This document shows, one piece after another, positions 1 to 11,055 of a stretch of DNA of 64,000 bases. Source of the DNA: a virus. Position numbers and translations under genes: made by a program. The stretch's first letter is position 1. The number at the start of each line of letters is the position of its first letter. The notes beneath the pieces are model-generated. The model ran no database searches, was not told the DNA's origin, and saw nothing but the letters and a program-made list of their open reading frames with translations. The stretch is taken from positions 55,390 to 119,389 of IMG/VR virus record IMGVR_UViG_3300042332_000818. The stretch is one strand, 5' to 3'.

Positions 1-1
1 T

Positions 2-3000
2 CACGGTGTTCAGTTTATCAATCACGCGTTTAAGGTGTTTAATATTGTTGCAGATGATTCAGGTGCTATAACAAAGCAAAGCTTGCTTAACGTTAGAAAC
101 GCTGCTACATACCAAGCGTTTATAAAGGCGTTTGCTGAAAAGAGTAAGAGAGACTACACATTTACAGCGGTTGACTCTAGAAATAAGAAGAAGAAGTCTT
201 ATGACGCCAACAGAAGATCTGAGGGAACTCTCCAATATGATTCTTGGAGATCTGCTTACAATGCAAAGGTTGATTCAATAACGGATGAGACTGCAAAAGA
301 AGCTGCTGATATACTTTCTAATCTTACCTCTATTGTAAATAACGTTGCTGTTTATGATCAGAGTGTTTCAACAGCAGTAAAAGACGGGCTTACTCGTTTT
401 GGTGATATTACTGGAATTGAAATAGCTCCAGCTTTCTACGAATACTCTTGGTACAAGTACAAGATCTCTGAGAATAAACTTGAAATGACTGAAGCTAACG
501 CTGAAGTTCTTTCAACAGTTAGACTTTTGTCTTTACCTGTATTAACACCTGAGATCCTAAATCAAATTGGTAAATCTTTACTTGAGAATAAGGGAACGGG
601 TCTTTTCCTTAGAGATGATTCAGAAAGTTCTAACGAAGAATTGTACACTGTTGGTGGTAGAGTAAAAGCTCTTGCTTCGGGTAATGTCTTCTTCAATGAG
701 AACATTGATACAACAAGCTTTACAAATGCTAACGGTAACAAGATTCAGACTTACCAGGTAAAGACTGTACTTACTAAGTTGGTTCAAGCTTTAAAGCAAG
801 GACTTCCTACAGATGCATACAGAGCTGATAACTATTTGGCTAATAACAAAGAGTTCTTGGCAATACTTCCTGAGATTAATACTAAGTCAATTGACGGTCT
901 TGCTGCTAGAAGTCTAGATAATGCGGGTGTAAGCTTTAACCAACAAGCCGGTACTGTATACGCTGACTACACTGACAGAGAGTTCTTGTTTAATATTCTT
1001 TCTCAGTACACAGAGGTAGAGGTTATAAATGGTGTTGTTACAGTACCCCATTTTATCAGAGTACTAGAAGCTGCAAGTACCGGTATGACGGTAAATCTCC
1101 CTGTTACAAAAGCAGTAGACTTTAAGACTACCGGTTGGACAGTTAATTCAGAATACCTAGATGCGCTAGTTGCTGAGGTAGAAAGAGACGTTAGAAGAAT
1201 TGCAGAAGTTCAGGATCAGATTGAAAAGGTTGAGAATCCTGCACTTGATGAATCTGAACTTGATTTTGACATTATTGAAAATTATCATAGAGGTGATAAG
1301 CTTGGTCTAAAGTTGTCTCACAACTTAAGATCTCTTCTGGGTGCAGAATTTTCTGAAAAGATTGAAAGCGGTTTAGCTACGGATGCAGAACTTAGAAAGA
1401 ATCTGGAGTCCTCTCTTATTAAAAGTGTAGATCAGTTTGTTGATAAGCTCATTCAGAATAATCTTTTACAAAGAAGAAAAGGATTGCTTGAAATAGGAGA
1501 CAGTCCTTTGGTGTCAGTTGTTGGTCGTTCTGGAATAGCTGCTTCTAAAGCTGCAAGATTTGTAGAAGACTTGAATCTTTTTCCTATGCAGGAGAAAGAC
1601 GCACCGGGTGTTAGAAACATTAGACTCGAAGCTTCTATTGCTCAAATCTTCTTATCTAGTTTCTTGAACGTTTCTTCTTTCAACCAGCTTTTGATGGGTG
1701 ATCATAACAAACAGTTTAAAGATTCTAAAAACGTTGTTAAAAGAGCAAAAGGTCTTAATGCCTCTGGTATATCTACATCTCACAGCACTTTAGCACCAGA
1801 ACTTGGTATTAATAAAAAGTTTGACGCTAAAGGTGATCTTGTTCATATTACTTTTCCTAATGATCTTTCTCCAGAAAAAACTAAAAGAGATGATGGCCAG
1901 TTATATATGACCGTTAATGGTCTTCGTTACATACTTTTTGGTATGGGTAGACTTAGAGAACCTGCTATTGCAAATTTCTTGGATAAAATACAAAATGGGT
2001 TGCCTGTTAGTGAAGAAGAAGTCTTTGGTTTAAATGGTACTATTCAGTACAATTCACAAACCAATTCTCTTAAACTTGTTTACTATGATGGTGAGACATA
2101 TTTAAAAATGTCAGCTGTTGTTCTTACACCTGAGCTAACTACAAGATTTAGTTCTCCAGGAGCTTTTCTTGACAATCTCAGAAGAGTGTTAGAAAAAGCA
2201 GAAGAGACTGCAACGGTTGCTTTTGGTCACCCTGAAAGTGCTGAAAAGACTTTTGCTAAAAATGCTGTATCAAGTAGAACAGACATTACTCCTTATAATG
2301 AAGTCTTGTTTAAAAAGCATTTTAATGCTCTTGATCCTAACTTCTTATATCTGTCTACTGAAATTCCTTCAAATAAAACTAAGATTACAGATCCTACGCA
2401 AATGAAGAGTATCCTTATTTCAGGATTTTCAAATGCTGATAAAGTATATGTTGACGGCCAAGAAGTTTCTGCAGTTGCAGCTATTAAAGAGTTGTTACAG
2501 CTTAGTGCTAAAAGAACAGAGAGTAAGTACTTTGAAAGAAGAAAGAAAACTTTTGAAATTGAGGATTTTCTTGATGAGTTTACAAAGTCTTTGGATCTTG
2601 GTAAGGTTACACCTAAGCTAGATTCGTTTAGACTTGAAGCTGTTGATACTCTAAAGAGTATTGGAGCATCTCCACAGGAGATTGAAATATTTGAGCGTGG
2701 TGATATTAACCTTAATAACCCTGTAACATTATCAAGATTCTATACTTTATTTCTTAGCTACTTTAGTAAGGGTGTAGGTAAAGATATTATTCCTGGTTAT
2801 AAGCTTACCTTGATTTCAGACTCTGGTATTGTAATTAGAAGAAGAGCAAACACTGCTATTTCTAATGGTACTAGCGTAGATACTGTTGTAACATCAGATG
2901 AATATCTGAGAATGTCAGAAGCTGAAAGAAAAAATGTTTATGATGATCGTCTTAGACATGATGTAAAGGTTTACGATAAGGCTGGTAAAATCATAGATAC

Positions 3001-6000
3001 TTATGCTGAAATGCTAATGCCCTCTCACTTTAGAGGTAAATCACTTGATAGTGAAAGAACAATGCATTCAGTTCGTATTCCTTCTCAAGCAAGCCAATCT
3101 GCAACAAACAGTAAGGTTGTTGATTATATGCCTGCTTACTATGGTTCAAGTGCTATTCTCCCGCAAGAGTTGATTGATATTACTGGTTGGGACTTTGACG
3201 CTGACTCTATTTTTGTTCATCGTCCTTTTACTTATCGTTTTGAAAACAGAGAACTTGTTTACGGTGAAGAAAAAACTGTAGCTGAAAAGAAGGCTGCTTA
3301 CTTTAACTCTCTTATAAATAATAATGAAGAGTATGCTTTGGAGCTTTCACGGTACGAAGATCCTACAGATGAAGTATTAAGAGAAGATATTACCCAGAAA
3401 ATGGGTATTAAGTATACAGAAGAGAAGTATAGAGCCACTCCTGAATACATCAACAACAGAATTCTTAAACTAAAAACTGCATTGCAAGGCTCTGAGTCTC
3501 GTACTGTTGCAAAAGATAGTGGTATTCCTAAGTCTTATCAACCAATGAAGACCGTTTCTTATGACGCTTTTGAAAGAAAGGTAAAAGAAGAATCACCTGA
3601 GTTTGCTAACTTCATTGATGCTCAAGTGGGTATTCACGATTCTATTCTTGGTCAACTTGATTTTTTTGGTAACATTAGAGAAGGTGCTGAGAATATCGGT
3701 CCGGCTGTAAATGGTGTACTTGCTTACTCTCTTTTAAACTTAGGAAGAGTTTCTGGTAATGAGGATGCTGGATTCACAGTAAATGGTAACCGATATAACA
3801 CATTTGAAAATGTTGTTGATACTGACGGTAACGACATTTCAGATAACATGTCTCAAACTGTGAGCATCATGGTTGATAACACTAGTAATCCTGTTGCAAG
3901 GATGTACGGTATGAGCCTTGAGCAAACCGGTGTTGCTGCATACATGACTTCTCTTGGTGTTTCAGTAGAAGACGCTCTATTATTTATCAATCAGCCTATT
4001 GTTAGACACTTTTCAAATGCTCTTAAAAACTCTAGATCTTCAATCAAGGTTAAGAGTGCTGATAAAGGTGCAAGCAGTAAAGAGATAATGGATCAAATGA
4101 TTCAACTCTTTAAAGCTAAACTTAAAACTGAAGCTGACGATGTTGAGTCTATAAGTCAATACAAAAATGCAGTAGATGCTTCTGCCGGATATGAAACTTT
4201 AAAGTACTCGGTATTGCCTATAGAAAAGGCTATTGAGGAAATGCCTATCTCAGAAGTTGAGAACCAGCTAAAGCTTTTGTTTCAATTTGATAAAGTAAAA
4301 ACACAAGCTCAGATATTCAGTGACTTTGCTAAGCTAACCAAGCTTAACCAGGGTGTTGGTAAAGATTCAGATAGCTTTGATAGATATCTTGAATTAGCCG
4401 ATATGTTTACTACCGAAGAGGGTGTTAAGTCTATTTCAAATTCAGGCTTCCCTGTTGAAGGTATTACCACCGCTATATCAAACAACGATTATCTTACAAC
4501 TCAAATTAAAGCGCTTAAAGAACTATCAAAACTGTTTAGAACGGTATTTATTGATAGATCTCCTGTGTTTGGATTTGTTCAGGAGTCTCTTGAAAATGTA
4601 TTAAGTCCTACGGATTACATTAAAAGAGGAGCTGTTGAAAATATTAGAAAGGATTTGATGTCTGTAATTACTGCTTCTGCTTATATGAATAAGCTAGAGG
4701 ATGGTGATATGAGAAACAGTAATCTTTCAAATGCTTTGATCTATGAAGCTCTTAAGACTAGTCAACCTTCCGTTAAAGACATTACTCAAATTGTAGGTTC
4801 ACTAAGAAGATACTACTCTGATAAAGGTGTTAGAAATAGATTTATTCAAGATTACCTTTTTTCTAATCCTGCTAAAAAGATTAACGGTCAGACAAATACT
4901 AAGAACCGTGAGCAGGTAAATAGAGTATCTCTTAACAGCTGGAGCAAGCTGTCACCTGAAATTGGCGATATGCTCTACAGAGATTTTGTAGATGGTATTA
5001 GTAATTCTGATGTACTTGATAACGGTATTACTGTTAGATCAGCATTCTTGGATCTTGTACACTACTTGATGGTTAAAGACGGCTTAAACTTTAAGAGCGG
5101 AAGCTTCCTGTCTTATGTTGCACCTATTGCACTTAGAGACATATTTGCTTCTAATAATGAGGCGATTAACGTTCTTAAAGATGCTGAAGGAATGCTTACA
5201 AAGTCAAGCAAAGTATTTGGTGGACCGTTGGATGTGTTTATTGGAGACTTCCTTATAAACTGGCCAAAGCATGCGGTAAACCAAAACGCTATAAAGACTT
5301 TGTTTACACCTGACTATAAAGATGAAAGAAAAGAAATCTTTGATGCTTTATTTAAGCAGGTTACAGAGGATCGTTTAAACGTTAGCATCTTTGGATATCA
5401 ATCAGCGTTTGAAGAAAATCTTAATGTTGATCAAGAGTCTGAAGGATATGCCGATTACTTTAAGAAGGTAGCTCCTGTATTTGGTGCTTCACAGTTTAAC
5501 AGTGTGAAATTTGAATCAGGAACTAAGACAGAGTTTCCGTTATACATAATTAAGGATAAAAATCTTTACAAGCTTTACTATTACTATGGTGGGGTTACTG
5601 ATTCTGAATTTTTTAATACTGCAGACGGAAAGGCTAGAAAGATTTCAATTGGTAATAACAATGTTGTAGCTGTATTGAATGCTTCTAAAAGAGAGTTGGG
5701 TAGAGTCGGGTTCTTCGGTTCATTTGCTCAGTACGAGAAAGTTAATGTAAAGGGTAACAGATCTCAAACTGGTGCAGGATACATCTTTGGTGATCTTCCA
5801 AACTATACTCTACTAGAATCTCAAGCTACTACTCCTACTTTAAAGACTGAACCTGCTGCTACAAGAACAGTTACACCTGTAAATCCTAAGCTTGAACAGG
5901 AAGCAGTGGAACAAAGATCTGCAATTATTAAAAATGCAGTATTGACAGCAACAACTACTGATAGTGAGTTTGCTGGAAATATTGACTTTGAAAATTCAAA

Positions 6001-6271
6001 TCTTGGAGGAAGACGTATAACAAAAGTTCCAACTTCTTTCCTTGAAACTTTAAATACATATCAGCTTACCGAGCAAGATCGTAATAAGCTTCGTCAACTA
6101 TATGAAAATAAAGCATTTACAACTTTAGAGACAGGTAATATAGATGTCTCAAGTTTTAGTAAATTTATGGATCTTATAGAAGAAACGATTCAAGTTAATA
6201 GAAGTGTGCAAAATCTTGACGATATTATTGATAGAATGCAAACTTGTTACGGTATAACAATCAACCTATAA
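2..6271 (+). CDS. Giant virion-type DNA-directed RNA polymerase of crAss-like phage (5' partial)
   Basis: The frame is open from base 2, and the GTG at 35 is not a convincing start, so the gene begins before the window. At least 2089 codons are present. The catalytic signature DFDAD (3191-3205, about residue 1060) lies in a G-W-D-F-D-A-D-S context, preceded by an R-I-P segment (about 3079-3090) as in the second double-psi beta barrel of YonO/phi14:2-type polymerases. A later stretch near 3907-3999, with an N-Q-P motif, resembles downstream parts of that family. In the family the enzyme is packaged in the virion and transcribes early genes after injection. Position 6 of the motif is Ser, where I recall Lys in many relatives. 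The next gene starts 4 bases downstream. Confidence 0.85.
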   Translation, partial: HGVQFINHAFKVFNIVADDSGAITKQSLLNVRNAATYQAFIKAFAEKSKRDYTFTAVDSRNKKKKSYDANRRSEGTLQYDSWRSAYNAKVDSITDETAKEAADILSNLTSIVNNVAVYDQSVSTAVKDGLTRFGDITGIEIAPAFYEYSWYKYKISENKLEMTEANAEVLSTVRLLSLPVLTPEILNQIGKSLLENKGTGLFLRDDSESSNEELYTVGGRVKALASGNVFFNENIDTTSFTNANGNKIQTYQVKTVLTKLVQALKQGLPTDAYRADNYLANNKEFLAILPEINTKSIDGLAARSLDNAGVSFNQQAGTVYADYTDREFLFNILSQYTEVEVINGVVTVPHFIRVLEAASTGMTVNLPVTKAVDFKTTGWTVNSEYLDALVAEVERDVRRIAEVQDQIEKVENPALDESELDFDIIENYHRGDKLGLKLSHNLRSLLGAEFSEKIESGLATDAELRKNLESSLIKSVDQFVDKLIQNNLLQRRKGLLEIGDSPLVSVVGRSGIAASKAARFVEDLNLFPMQEKDAPGVRNIRLEASIAQIFLSSFLNVSSFNQLLMGDHNKQFKDSKNVVKRAKGLNASGISTSHSTLAPELGINKKFDAKGDLVHITFPNDLSPEKTKRDDGQLYMTVNGLRYILFGMGRLREPAIANFLDKIQNGLPVSEEEVFGLNGTIQYNSQTNSLKLVYYDGETYLKMSAVVLTPELTTRFSSPGAFLDNLRRVLEKAEETATVAFGHPESAEKTFAKNAVSSRTDITPYNEVLFKKHFNALDPNFLYLSTEIPSNKTKITDPTQMKSILISGFSNADKVYVDGQEVSAVAAIKELLQLSAKRTESKYFERRKKTFEIEDFLDEFTKSLDLGKVTPKLDSFRLEAVDTLKSIGASPQEIEIFERGDINLNNPVTLSRFYTLFLSYFSKGVGKDIIPGYKLTLISDSGIVIRRRANTAISNGTSVDTVVTSDEYLRMSEAERKNVYDDRLRHDVKVYDKAGKIIDTYAEMLMPSHFRGKSLDSERTMHSVRIPSQASQSATNSKVVDYMPAYYGSSAILPQELIDITGWDFDADSIFVHRPFTYRFENRELVYGEEKTVAEKKAAYFNSLINNNEEYALELSRYEDPTDEVLREDITQKMGIKYTEEKYRATPEYINNRILKLKTALQGSESRTVAKDSGIPKSYQPMKTVSYDAFERKVKEESPEFANFIDAQVGIHDSILGQLDFFGNIREGAENIGPAVNGVLAYSLLNLGRVSGNEDAGFTVNGNRYNTFENVVDTDGNDISDNMSQTVSIMVDNTSNPVARMYGMSLEQTGVAAYMTSLGVSVEDALLFINQPIVRHFSNALKNSRSSIKVKSADKGASSKEIMDQMIQLFKAKLKTEADDVESISQYKNAVDASAGYETLKYSVLPIEKAIEEMPISEVENQLKLLFQFDKVKTQAQIFSDFAKLTKLNQGVGKDSDSFDRYLELADMFTTEEGVKSISNSGFPVEGITTAISNNDYLTTQIKALKELSKLFRTVFIDRSPVFGFVQESLENVLSPTDYIKRGAVENIRKDLMSVITASAYMNKLEDGDMRNSNLSNALIYEALKTSQPSVKDITQIVGSLRRYYSDKGVRNRFIQDYLFSNPAKKINGQTNTKNREQVNRVSLNSWSKLSPEIGDMLYRDFVDGISNSDVLDNGITVRSAFLDLVHYLMVKDGLNFKSGSFLSYVAPIALRDIFASNNEAINVLKDAEGMLTKSSKVFGGPLDVFIGDFLINWPKHAVNQNAIKTLFTPDYKDERKEIFDALFKQVTEDRLNVSIFGYQSAFEENLNVDQESEGYADYFKKVAPVFGASQFNSVKFESGTKTEFPLYIIKDKNLYKLYYYYGGVTDSEFFNTADGKARKISIGNNNVVAVLNASKRELGRVGFFGSFAQYEKVNVKGNRSQTGAGYIFGDLPNYTLLESQATTPTLKTEPAATRTVTPVNPKLEQEAVEQRSAIIKNAVLTATTTDSEFAGNIDFENSNLGGRRITKVPTSFLETLNTYQLTEQDRNKLRQLYENKAFTTLETGNIDVSSFSKFMDLIEETIQVNRSVQNLDDIIDRMQTCYGITINL

Positions 6272-6275
6272 TTAA

Positions 6276-9200
6276 ATGGCAACGTCTTGTTTTAATGTTA
6301 ATGATCCTGGATATCAGGCTTTGTTAAGTGCTTATAACGGTAATAATATTCTAGTAGATAGTCTTATTACTTCTTACCAAAAGGCTGGTAATGGAGATGC
6401 TATACCTTCTCCTGAGCAGGTTTCAGAGATGCTGAAAAACATGTATGTTGAAAAAGCAATAGACCCTGTAAAGGTTTCTTACTATCAAACAGTTGCGGAT
6501 CAGTCTACAAGCCAGGCTCAACGAGATGCTGTTATTAGTGTTCTTGAGTTTACTGAAAAAACTGACTTTGATCCTACGTCTCACACTTATGTAGATAGAC
6601 AAACCGGTCAGATTTTAAAGTCTACTACAACAGCTATCAAGGGCTCTTCTAAAATAGATAACTATTTACTTAATAGAGAAATAGGTAATCTTGCTGATAG
6701 AATGCTGGAGGGTATTATTACAGGTAAAAGATTAACCGATGTTTCTTTGGATTACTTTGATGAGCAGGGTAATAAAAAGACACTAGAGGTTTCTACTGAA
6801 ACTCTAAATGATATCTGGAGTGAGATGGAAGCTGTTGTAAGAACTCATCTTGAGATGGGCTCAGTGCTTATTCCTCAAGTGGTTGTTCAAAACTTAGAAG
6901 CTGGTATTGCCGGTTCTATAGACGTGCTTGTTGTAAAAAGAAATGGAAGCATGCAGGTTCTTGATCTTAAAACATCAAAGACTTCTGTAAAAGAGAAAAA
7001 AAATAACGGTAAGATTTCTTACTACCACACTGCATACGACCTTGAGAACGATTCAATTCTTGTAGAAAAAGGTCTGGCTTCAAAGCTTACAAAACATCAG
7101 CAGCATATTCTTCAGGTGAATATTTATACTAGAATGTTGGAGGCTGCTGGTTTTAAAGTTACAGAAGCATATACTCACAGATACAAAGTTGATATTAATG
7201 AGACTGAGACAGGTATCAATGGTATTGTAGATGAAGGTCGTTCAGAGAACATGTATTATGAAGAGTCTATGCTTGCTGACGCAATCATTGCAGAAAAAAC
7301 TCATTACAGTGGTAATCCGGTAGGTCAAGCATTGTTTGAAGAAGCTGACACTGAGAAATCACTACCTCAGAAAAGAGCTCAACTCTTAATAGAGAACTCA
7401 ATTATTAAGCCTTTGACTATGAGATTAAAGAATCTTTCCGATATCTATCGTGAAAGAGTGAATCTCAGAGATGATAACAATAGATTGTTTGTACCAAAGG
7501 CTGAAGATACCATTAATAAGCTGCAAGATCTTTTGTTTGTAATAGAGAAAGAGGGTAAGTCTGGTAGAGCAATACTTGCTTACTCTAGATTTCTTCGTTA
7601 TGCTACGGAGGACATGCAAAAAATCATTGACTTTCTTTCAAATAAAGAAAACGTTGAGTCTGAGAGAGCTGCCGGTATCATTACTAATGCTTCAAATTTT
7701 CTAGAAACATATAGTGATATTCAAAGAGCTTCAGGTGAACTACGACCAGAACTTCCATTAGAGCAACAAAAGCTCTATGATAAAATGGTATTAGCTTTAA
7801 ACGAGGCATTAGCTGTTGTGCATGCTGCTAAAGAACAGCATGTAAAATATATAATTAAAACCGGTACTTCTCAAAAACTTACAGATGAGGAGATTGATCA
7901 AGCTTTAAAAGAAGCTGAGACTATTTCAGGAGTTGATGCTGCGATTGGTGATCTTGATACCAGTACAGATGTACTTCTTAGAATTATTGCTAAGAGATTT
8001 AAAAGACAGTTGTTGACTGCTCAAGATAATTCTCGTGCTTTCAATAAGAGAGCTGATGAAGCTGCTGCAGATTTGATTAGACTTTCTCCAGGAAGAGTTG
8101 TAGACTATGGTTTCATGTATGAGGTTGATGCTAAAGGAGACCTTGTAGTTGTTGATCCTTATTCTACTGCATATTATGAAATGGAGGATGATCTTAGAAA
8201 AGATCTTTATGATTCTGACGGTAAATGGATAAACTACTACGAGATTAAAGATCCCCTTTCTGCTGATCCTAAGCACATTCAACATAACAAAGAACTCTTT
8301 GAAAAAAGAGAAGCTTATAATAGATTTAGAAGAGCTGAGATTATTGAGAATGGTACGTTTAAAGATGGTGAATATCATAAGTACAATGATGAATTTAAAG
8401 CGGCAAGATCTAGATTTGAATACTTTAATGGAAGATCTTGGGTAAAGAGACCACAGGTGAGTGATAGTCAATACCGAGTATTTAGAAACAAATACTACGA
8501 GGTTCATCATGATGTAACTCTTCCTGTTAGAAGTGGTAAAGGTTATACCGGTGTAGCTACAACTAGAACTATTGAAGTTCCTAAACGTAAGTATGCTGAA
8601 CCAAGATTAGATGCAAGAGATCCTTCCGGTAAAAGCTTTACAAACGCTAAGTATAGTATTCTGTTAAATCCTAGAACAGATCTTGAAAGAGCACAAAGTA
8701 AGTTTTATAACTTCTATGTAAATGAAATGCAGAAGGGAGTAATGGCAAAACTTCCGGATGATGTACAAGAACGTTATAAGCATAGAGTACCTTCTTATAA
8801 TGATTACAGTGAGCAGTTTGCACATATCCCTACTGTACCTCTTAGGGCTATAGTAAGAATGCTTTATAGTCTAAAGGATTTCTTTTTTGATTGGAATCTT
8901 CCTATATCTGCTGTAAGAAGAACTAAAATTGATGAAAAGGGTAGACCTGTTTCAACTTTGCCTTTGTTTATGACTGGAACATTTGATGATAATGTTCAAG
9001 AAAAAATAAATAAAATCAATAACGAACTTTCAACTTTAAAAGAAGATCTTCTTTCTAAAAAGATTTCTTTTACTGAATATGAAAAACTCCTTAAAGATCT
9101 CAAAGAAGAAAGAGCACGATTAAATAGAAGACCTCAAAAGAATATTGTAAGTAGAGATGTTCTTAAGTCTATGAAGATATTTCACAATCAGGTTTCTATA

Positions 9201-10763
9201 TATGAGCAAAAGATGGCTGCTGAAGACACCTTCCTTATGCTTAAAGAAGCTGCTACTAACAGAACTTACTACACAAGAAAGAAGTTTAACTCACTCACAG
9301 GTAAGCCTGCTTTTGAGAATGTAACTTCTACAGAAAGTTCTGCGACGGTTAAAAGGCTTGAGAAGTGGTTTAAGCAAATCTATTATGAAGAGAACTACTT
9401 TGAAGACTTGAGCGGAATGTCAAAAATTGGAAGTCTTGCTTTAAAGAAAATAGTAAGTGCTTCTTCATTAGTATATGTTGGTTACAACGTTTGGGGTAAC
9501 GCTGCTAACTTGGCGTTTGGTGGTGTTGCAAACCACATTGAAGGTTTTGCCGGTGTCCATTTTAGTGCTAAAGGTTTAGCTCATGCAAGAAAGTTACTCT
9601 ATACAGATTACTTTCCTAATAAGATTCAGAAAACAATGTCTGGATTTAATGCTAATCTTGAGCTTGTTGATGATCAACCGGGATCAAAGACAGAAGCTCT
9701 TATAAGATATTTTAATATGCCTAGACACCTCATTAGTGAAGATGAGCGTGGTAATGCTAATCAAATACCTGGTAGCTACTGGTTTCAAGACGGAGGTGAA
9801 TTTTTAATTCAATCAAGTACTGGTTTAGCAATGCTTGCTAAAATTAAATTGGTCAACGAGGAGAATGGTTCTCAGACTTCTGCTCTTGATGCCTATGATT
9901 GGGATCCTGATGCAAGGACTTTAAAGCTTAAGGATGGTGATTGGTACATAATTAATGATTACGGTGGCGGTGCTGGTGAAAAAGTTAAGTATGATGATGA
10001 CCAAAAGAGAATGGTTCAGAATTATATATACGAAGTAAACAAACAGATTCACGGTAACTACGCTGCAGAAGACAGAGTAGCAATACAAGATAATGCTATT
10101 GGTGCTGCAGCAATGCAGTTCCACAAATGGGTTTACCCTTCATTTAAAACTCACTTTAAAGGAAGATACTTTGATGAGAACCTTGGCTGGTATGAAGGAA
10201 GATATTTTAGCTTAATTAAGTTTATTGCTGCTCTTACAACGTTTGGAAATCCATCAGTGGCTTGGGCTTCTTTAGAAAAAGATCAAAAGGCTAATATTGG
10301 AAAAGTCGGTGCGCAATTAATGTTCTTTGCTTCTACTTTTATGATTGGTAATCTTATAGCGTCTTTAAAAGATTTGGGAGATGATGAGGATGATGATGAA
10401 GCTTTCTTCACCTTTAGAAGAAGTCTTAACGGATTGTCTTTCTTGAATGACAAAGTTGGAAACGATCTAGCTTTCTTTATAAACCCTGCAGACTTCTTGA
10501 CATTAAGTGAAAATCCAATTGCTTCTTTCAAGTATGCAAATCAATTTGTAGAAGCTTTTTGGAGAACTATGCAATTCTCTTACTACGGTATTGTTCAGAG
10601 CAATCAAGAACTGCTTGAAAATAAAGAGGTGTATTATCAAAGAGGTACTAGAGCGGGACAACTCAAACTTGCAAAAGAATGGGGAGATGTTATCCCGGCT
10701 CTATACACCATCAACCGCTGGAAAGGTTTTGATACAGTAGATTCCGATTACACCGGAAACTAA
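6276..10763 (+). CDS. Giant virion cargo/ejection-type protein with PD-(D/E)XK nuclease domain
   Basis: This 1495-residue protein follows the RNA polymerase by 4 bases. An N-terminal PD-(D/E)XK nuclease fold is visible at about residues 85-300: G-S-I-D (D216), D-L-K-T (D230, K232) and a later Q-V-N-I-Y helix, as in Cas4/RecB-like enzymes. The middle is charged and helical. The last 450 residues hold several hydrophobic stretches (about 1050-1085, 1340-1370, 1395-1430), one followed by an acidic G-D-D-E-D-D-D-E run, which suits a membrane-active ejection protein. Large proteins beside the polymerase are capsid or tail cargo in characterised crAss-like virions. The nuclease call is fairly strong; the ejection role is inference from position and hydrophobicity. 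Confidence 0.7.
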   Translation: MATSCFNVNDPGYQALLSAYNGNNILVDSLITSYQKAGNGDAIPSPEQVSEMLKNMYVEKAIDPVKVSYYQTVADQSTSQAQRDAVISVLEFTEKTDFDPTSHTYVDRQTGQILKSTTTAIKGSSKIDNYLLNREIGNLADRMLEGIITGKRLTDVSLDYFDEQGNKKTLEVSTETLNDIWSEMEAVVRTHLEMGSVLIPQVVVQNLEAGIAGSIDVLVVKRNGSMQVLDLKTSKTSVKEKKNNGKISYYHTAYDLENDSILVEKGLASKLTKHQQHILQVNIYTRMLEAAGFKVTEAYTHRYKVDINETETGINGIVDEGRSENMYYEESMLADAIIAEKTHYSGNPVGQALFEEADTEKSLPQKRAQLLIENSIIKPLTMRLKNLSDIYRERVNLRDDNNRLFVPKAEDTINKLQDLLFVIEKEGKSGRAILAYSRFLRYATEDMQKIIDFLSNKENVESERAAGIITNASNFLETYSDIQRASGELRPELPLEQQKLYDKMVLALNEALAVVHAAKEQHVKYIIKTGTSQKLTDEEIDQALKEAETISGVDAAIGDLDTSTDVLLRIIAKRFKRQLLTAQDNSRAFNKRADEAAADLIRLSPGRVVDYGFMYEVDAKGDLVVVDPYSTAYYEMEDDLRKDLYDSDGKWINYYEIKDPLSADPKHIQHNKELFEKREAYNRFRRAEIIENGTFKDGEYHKYNDEFKAARSRFEYFNGRSWVKRPQVSDSQYRVFRNKYYEVHHDVTLPVRSGKGYTGVATTRTIEVPKRKYAEPRLDARDPSGKSFTNAKYSILLNPRTDLERAQSKFYNFYVNEMQKGVMAKLPDDVQERYKHRVPSYNDYSEQFAHIPTVPLRAIVRMLYSLKDFFFDWNLPISAVRRTKIDEKGRPVSTLPLFMTGTFDDNVQEKINKINNELSTLKEDLLSKKISFTEYEKLLKDLKEERARLNRRPQKNIVSRDVLKSMKIFHNQVSIYEQKMAAEDTFLMLKEAATNRTYYTRKKFNSLTGKPAFENVTSTESSATVKRLEKWFKQIYYEENYFEDLSGMSKIGSLALKKIVSASSLVYVGYNVWGNAANLAFGGVANHIEGFAGVHFSAKGLAHARKLLYTDYFPNKIQKTMSGFNANLELVDDQPGSKTEALIRYFNMPRHLISEDERGNANQIPGSYWFQDGGEFLIQSSTGLAMLAKIKLVNEENGSQTSALDAYDWDPDARTLKLKDGDWYIINDYGGGAGEKVKYDDDQKRMVQNYIYEVNKQIHGNYAAEDRVAIQDNAIGAAAMQFHKWVYPSFKTHFKGRYFDENLGWYEGRYFSLIKFIAALTTFGNPSVAWASLEKDQKANIGKVGAQLMFFASTFMIGNLIASLKDLGDDEDDDEAFFTFRRSLNGLSFLNDKVGNDLAFFINPADFLTLSENPIASFKYANQFVEAFWRTMQFSYYGIVQSNQELLENKEVYYQRGTRAGQLKLAKEWGDVIPALYTINRWKGFDTVDSDYTGN

Positions 10764-10948
10764 AGTATAACTGTAAGCTTTGCGATTAGTATCCCTATTT
10801 CAAGGGAGTAACCGTTAGCTTCAATTATTTCTGAGGTTTCATCTTTCTGGTATCCGTAAATAACCTTTGAAAGGTTTACACCTAATAAGGTGTTATTATT
10901 ACTTAGAAACTCTAAGTGGAACCAGTGATTATAACTGAATTTAAACAT
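10760..10948 (-). CDS. Small protein of unknown function on the opposite strand
   Basis: This is a 62-codon frame read leftward from an ATG preceded by an A/T-rich leader. It converges with the giant gene and overlaps its stop codon by four bases. The product has a polar middle with K-V-I-Y-G-Y-Q-K and a hydrophobic C-terminus. I do not recognise it. It is the only leftward gene between the two rightward blocks. Composition and placement suggest a real gene, but without homologs a chance frame cannot be excluded. Confidence 0.5.
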   Translation of the reverse strand: MFKFSYNHWFHLEFLSNNNTLLGVNLSKVIYGYQKDETSEIIEANGYSLEIGILIAKLTVIL

Positions 10949-10973
10949 CTTTTATTATTTAAAGGGGGTTAAA

Positions 10974-11005
10974 GTTAGACAATTAGACTGAATTTCGTAT
11001 CTTAT
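10974..11005 (+). promoter_or_regulatory. Candidate promoter for the exported-protein operon
   Basis: A TATCTTAT -7-like box (10998-11005) is preceded directly by AATTTCG. The same AATTTCG-TAT context occurs at 17139-17147, and a CATTTCG form occurs on the minus strand near 33780. The -33 position holds only GTTA, so the match to the Bacteroidota consensus is partial. The gene at 11056 starts about 50 bases downstream, after an A-C-C-A-A-C-A-A leader also found after the 17121 promoter. Confidence 0.5.
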
Positions 11006-11055
11006 ATATGAGACAAAACCAACAACTTTTATGAAACCTATAATGCTATCCGCAC

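Noticed and set aside
2217-4604. Leu-rich rightward frames of about 60 codons inside the RNA polymerase gene
   Set aside because: They are frame shadows of A/T-rich coding sequence with no independent start signals.
7926-8510. A 194-codon leftward frame inside the second giant gene
   Set aside because: It is fully inside a well-supported gene, has shadow-like Ile/Ser/Phe-rich composition and no leader or neighbour support.
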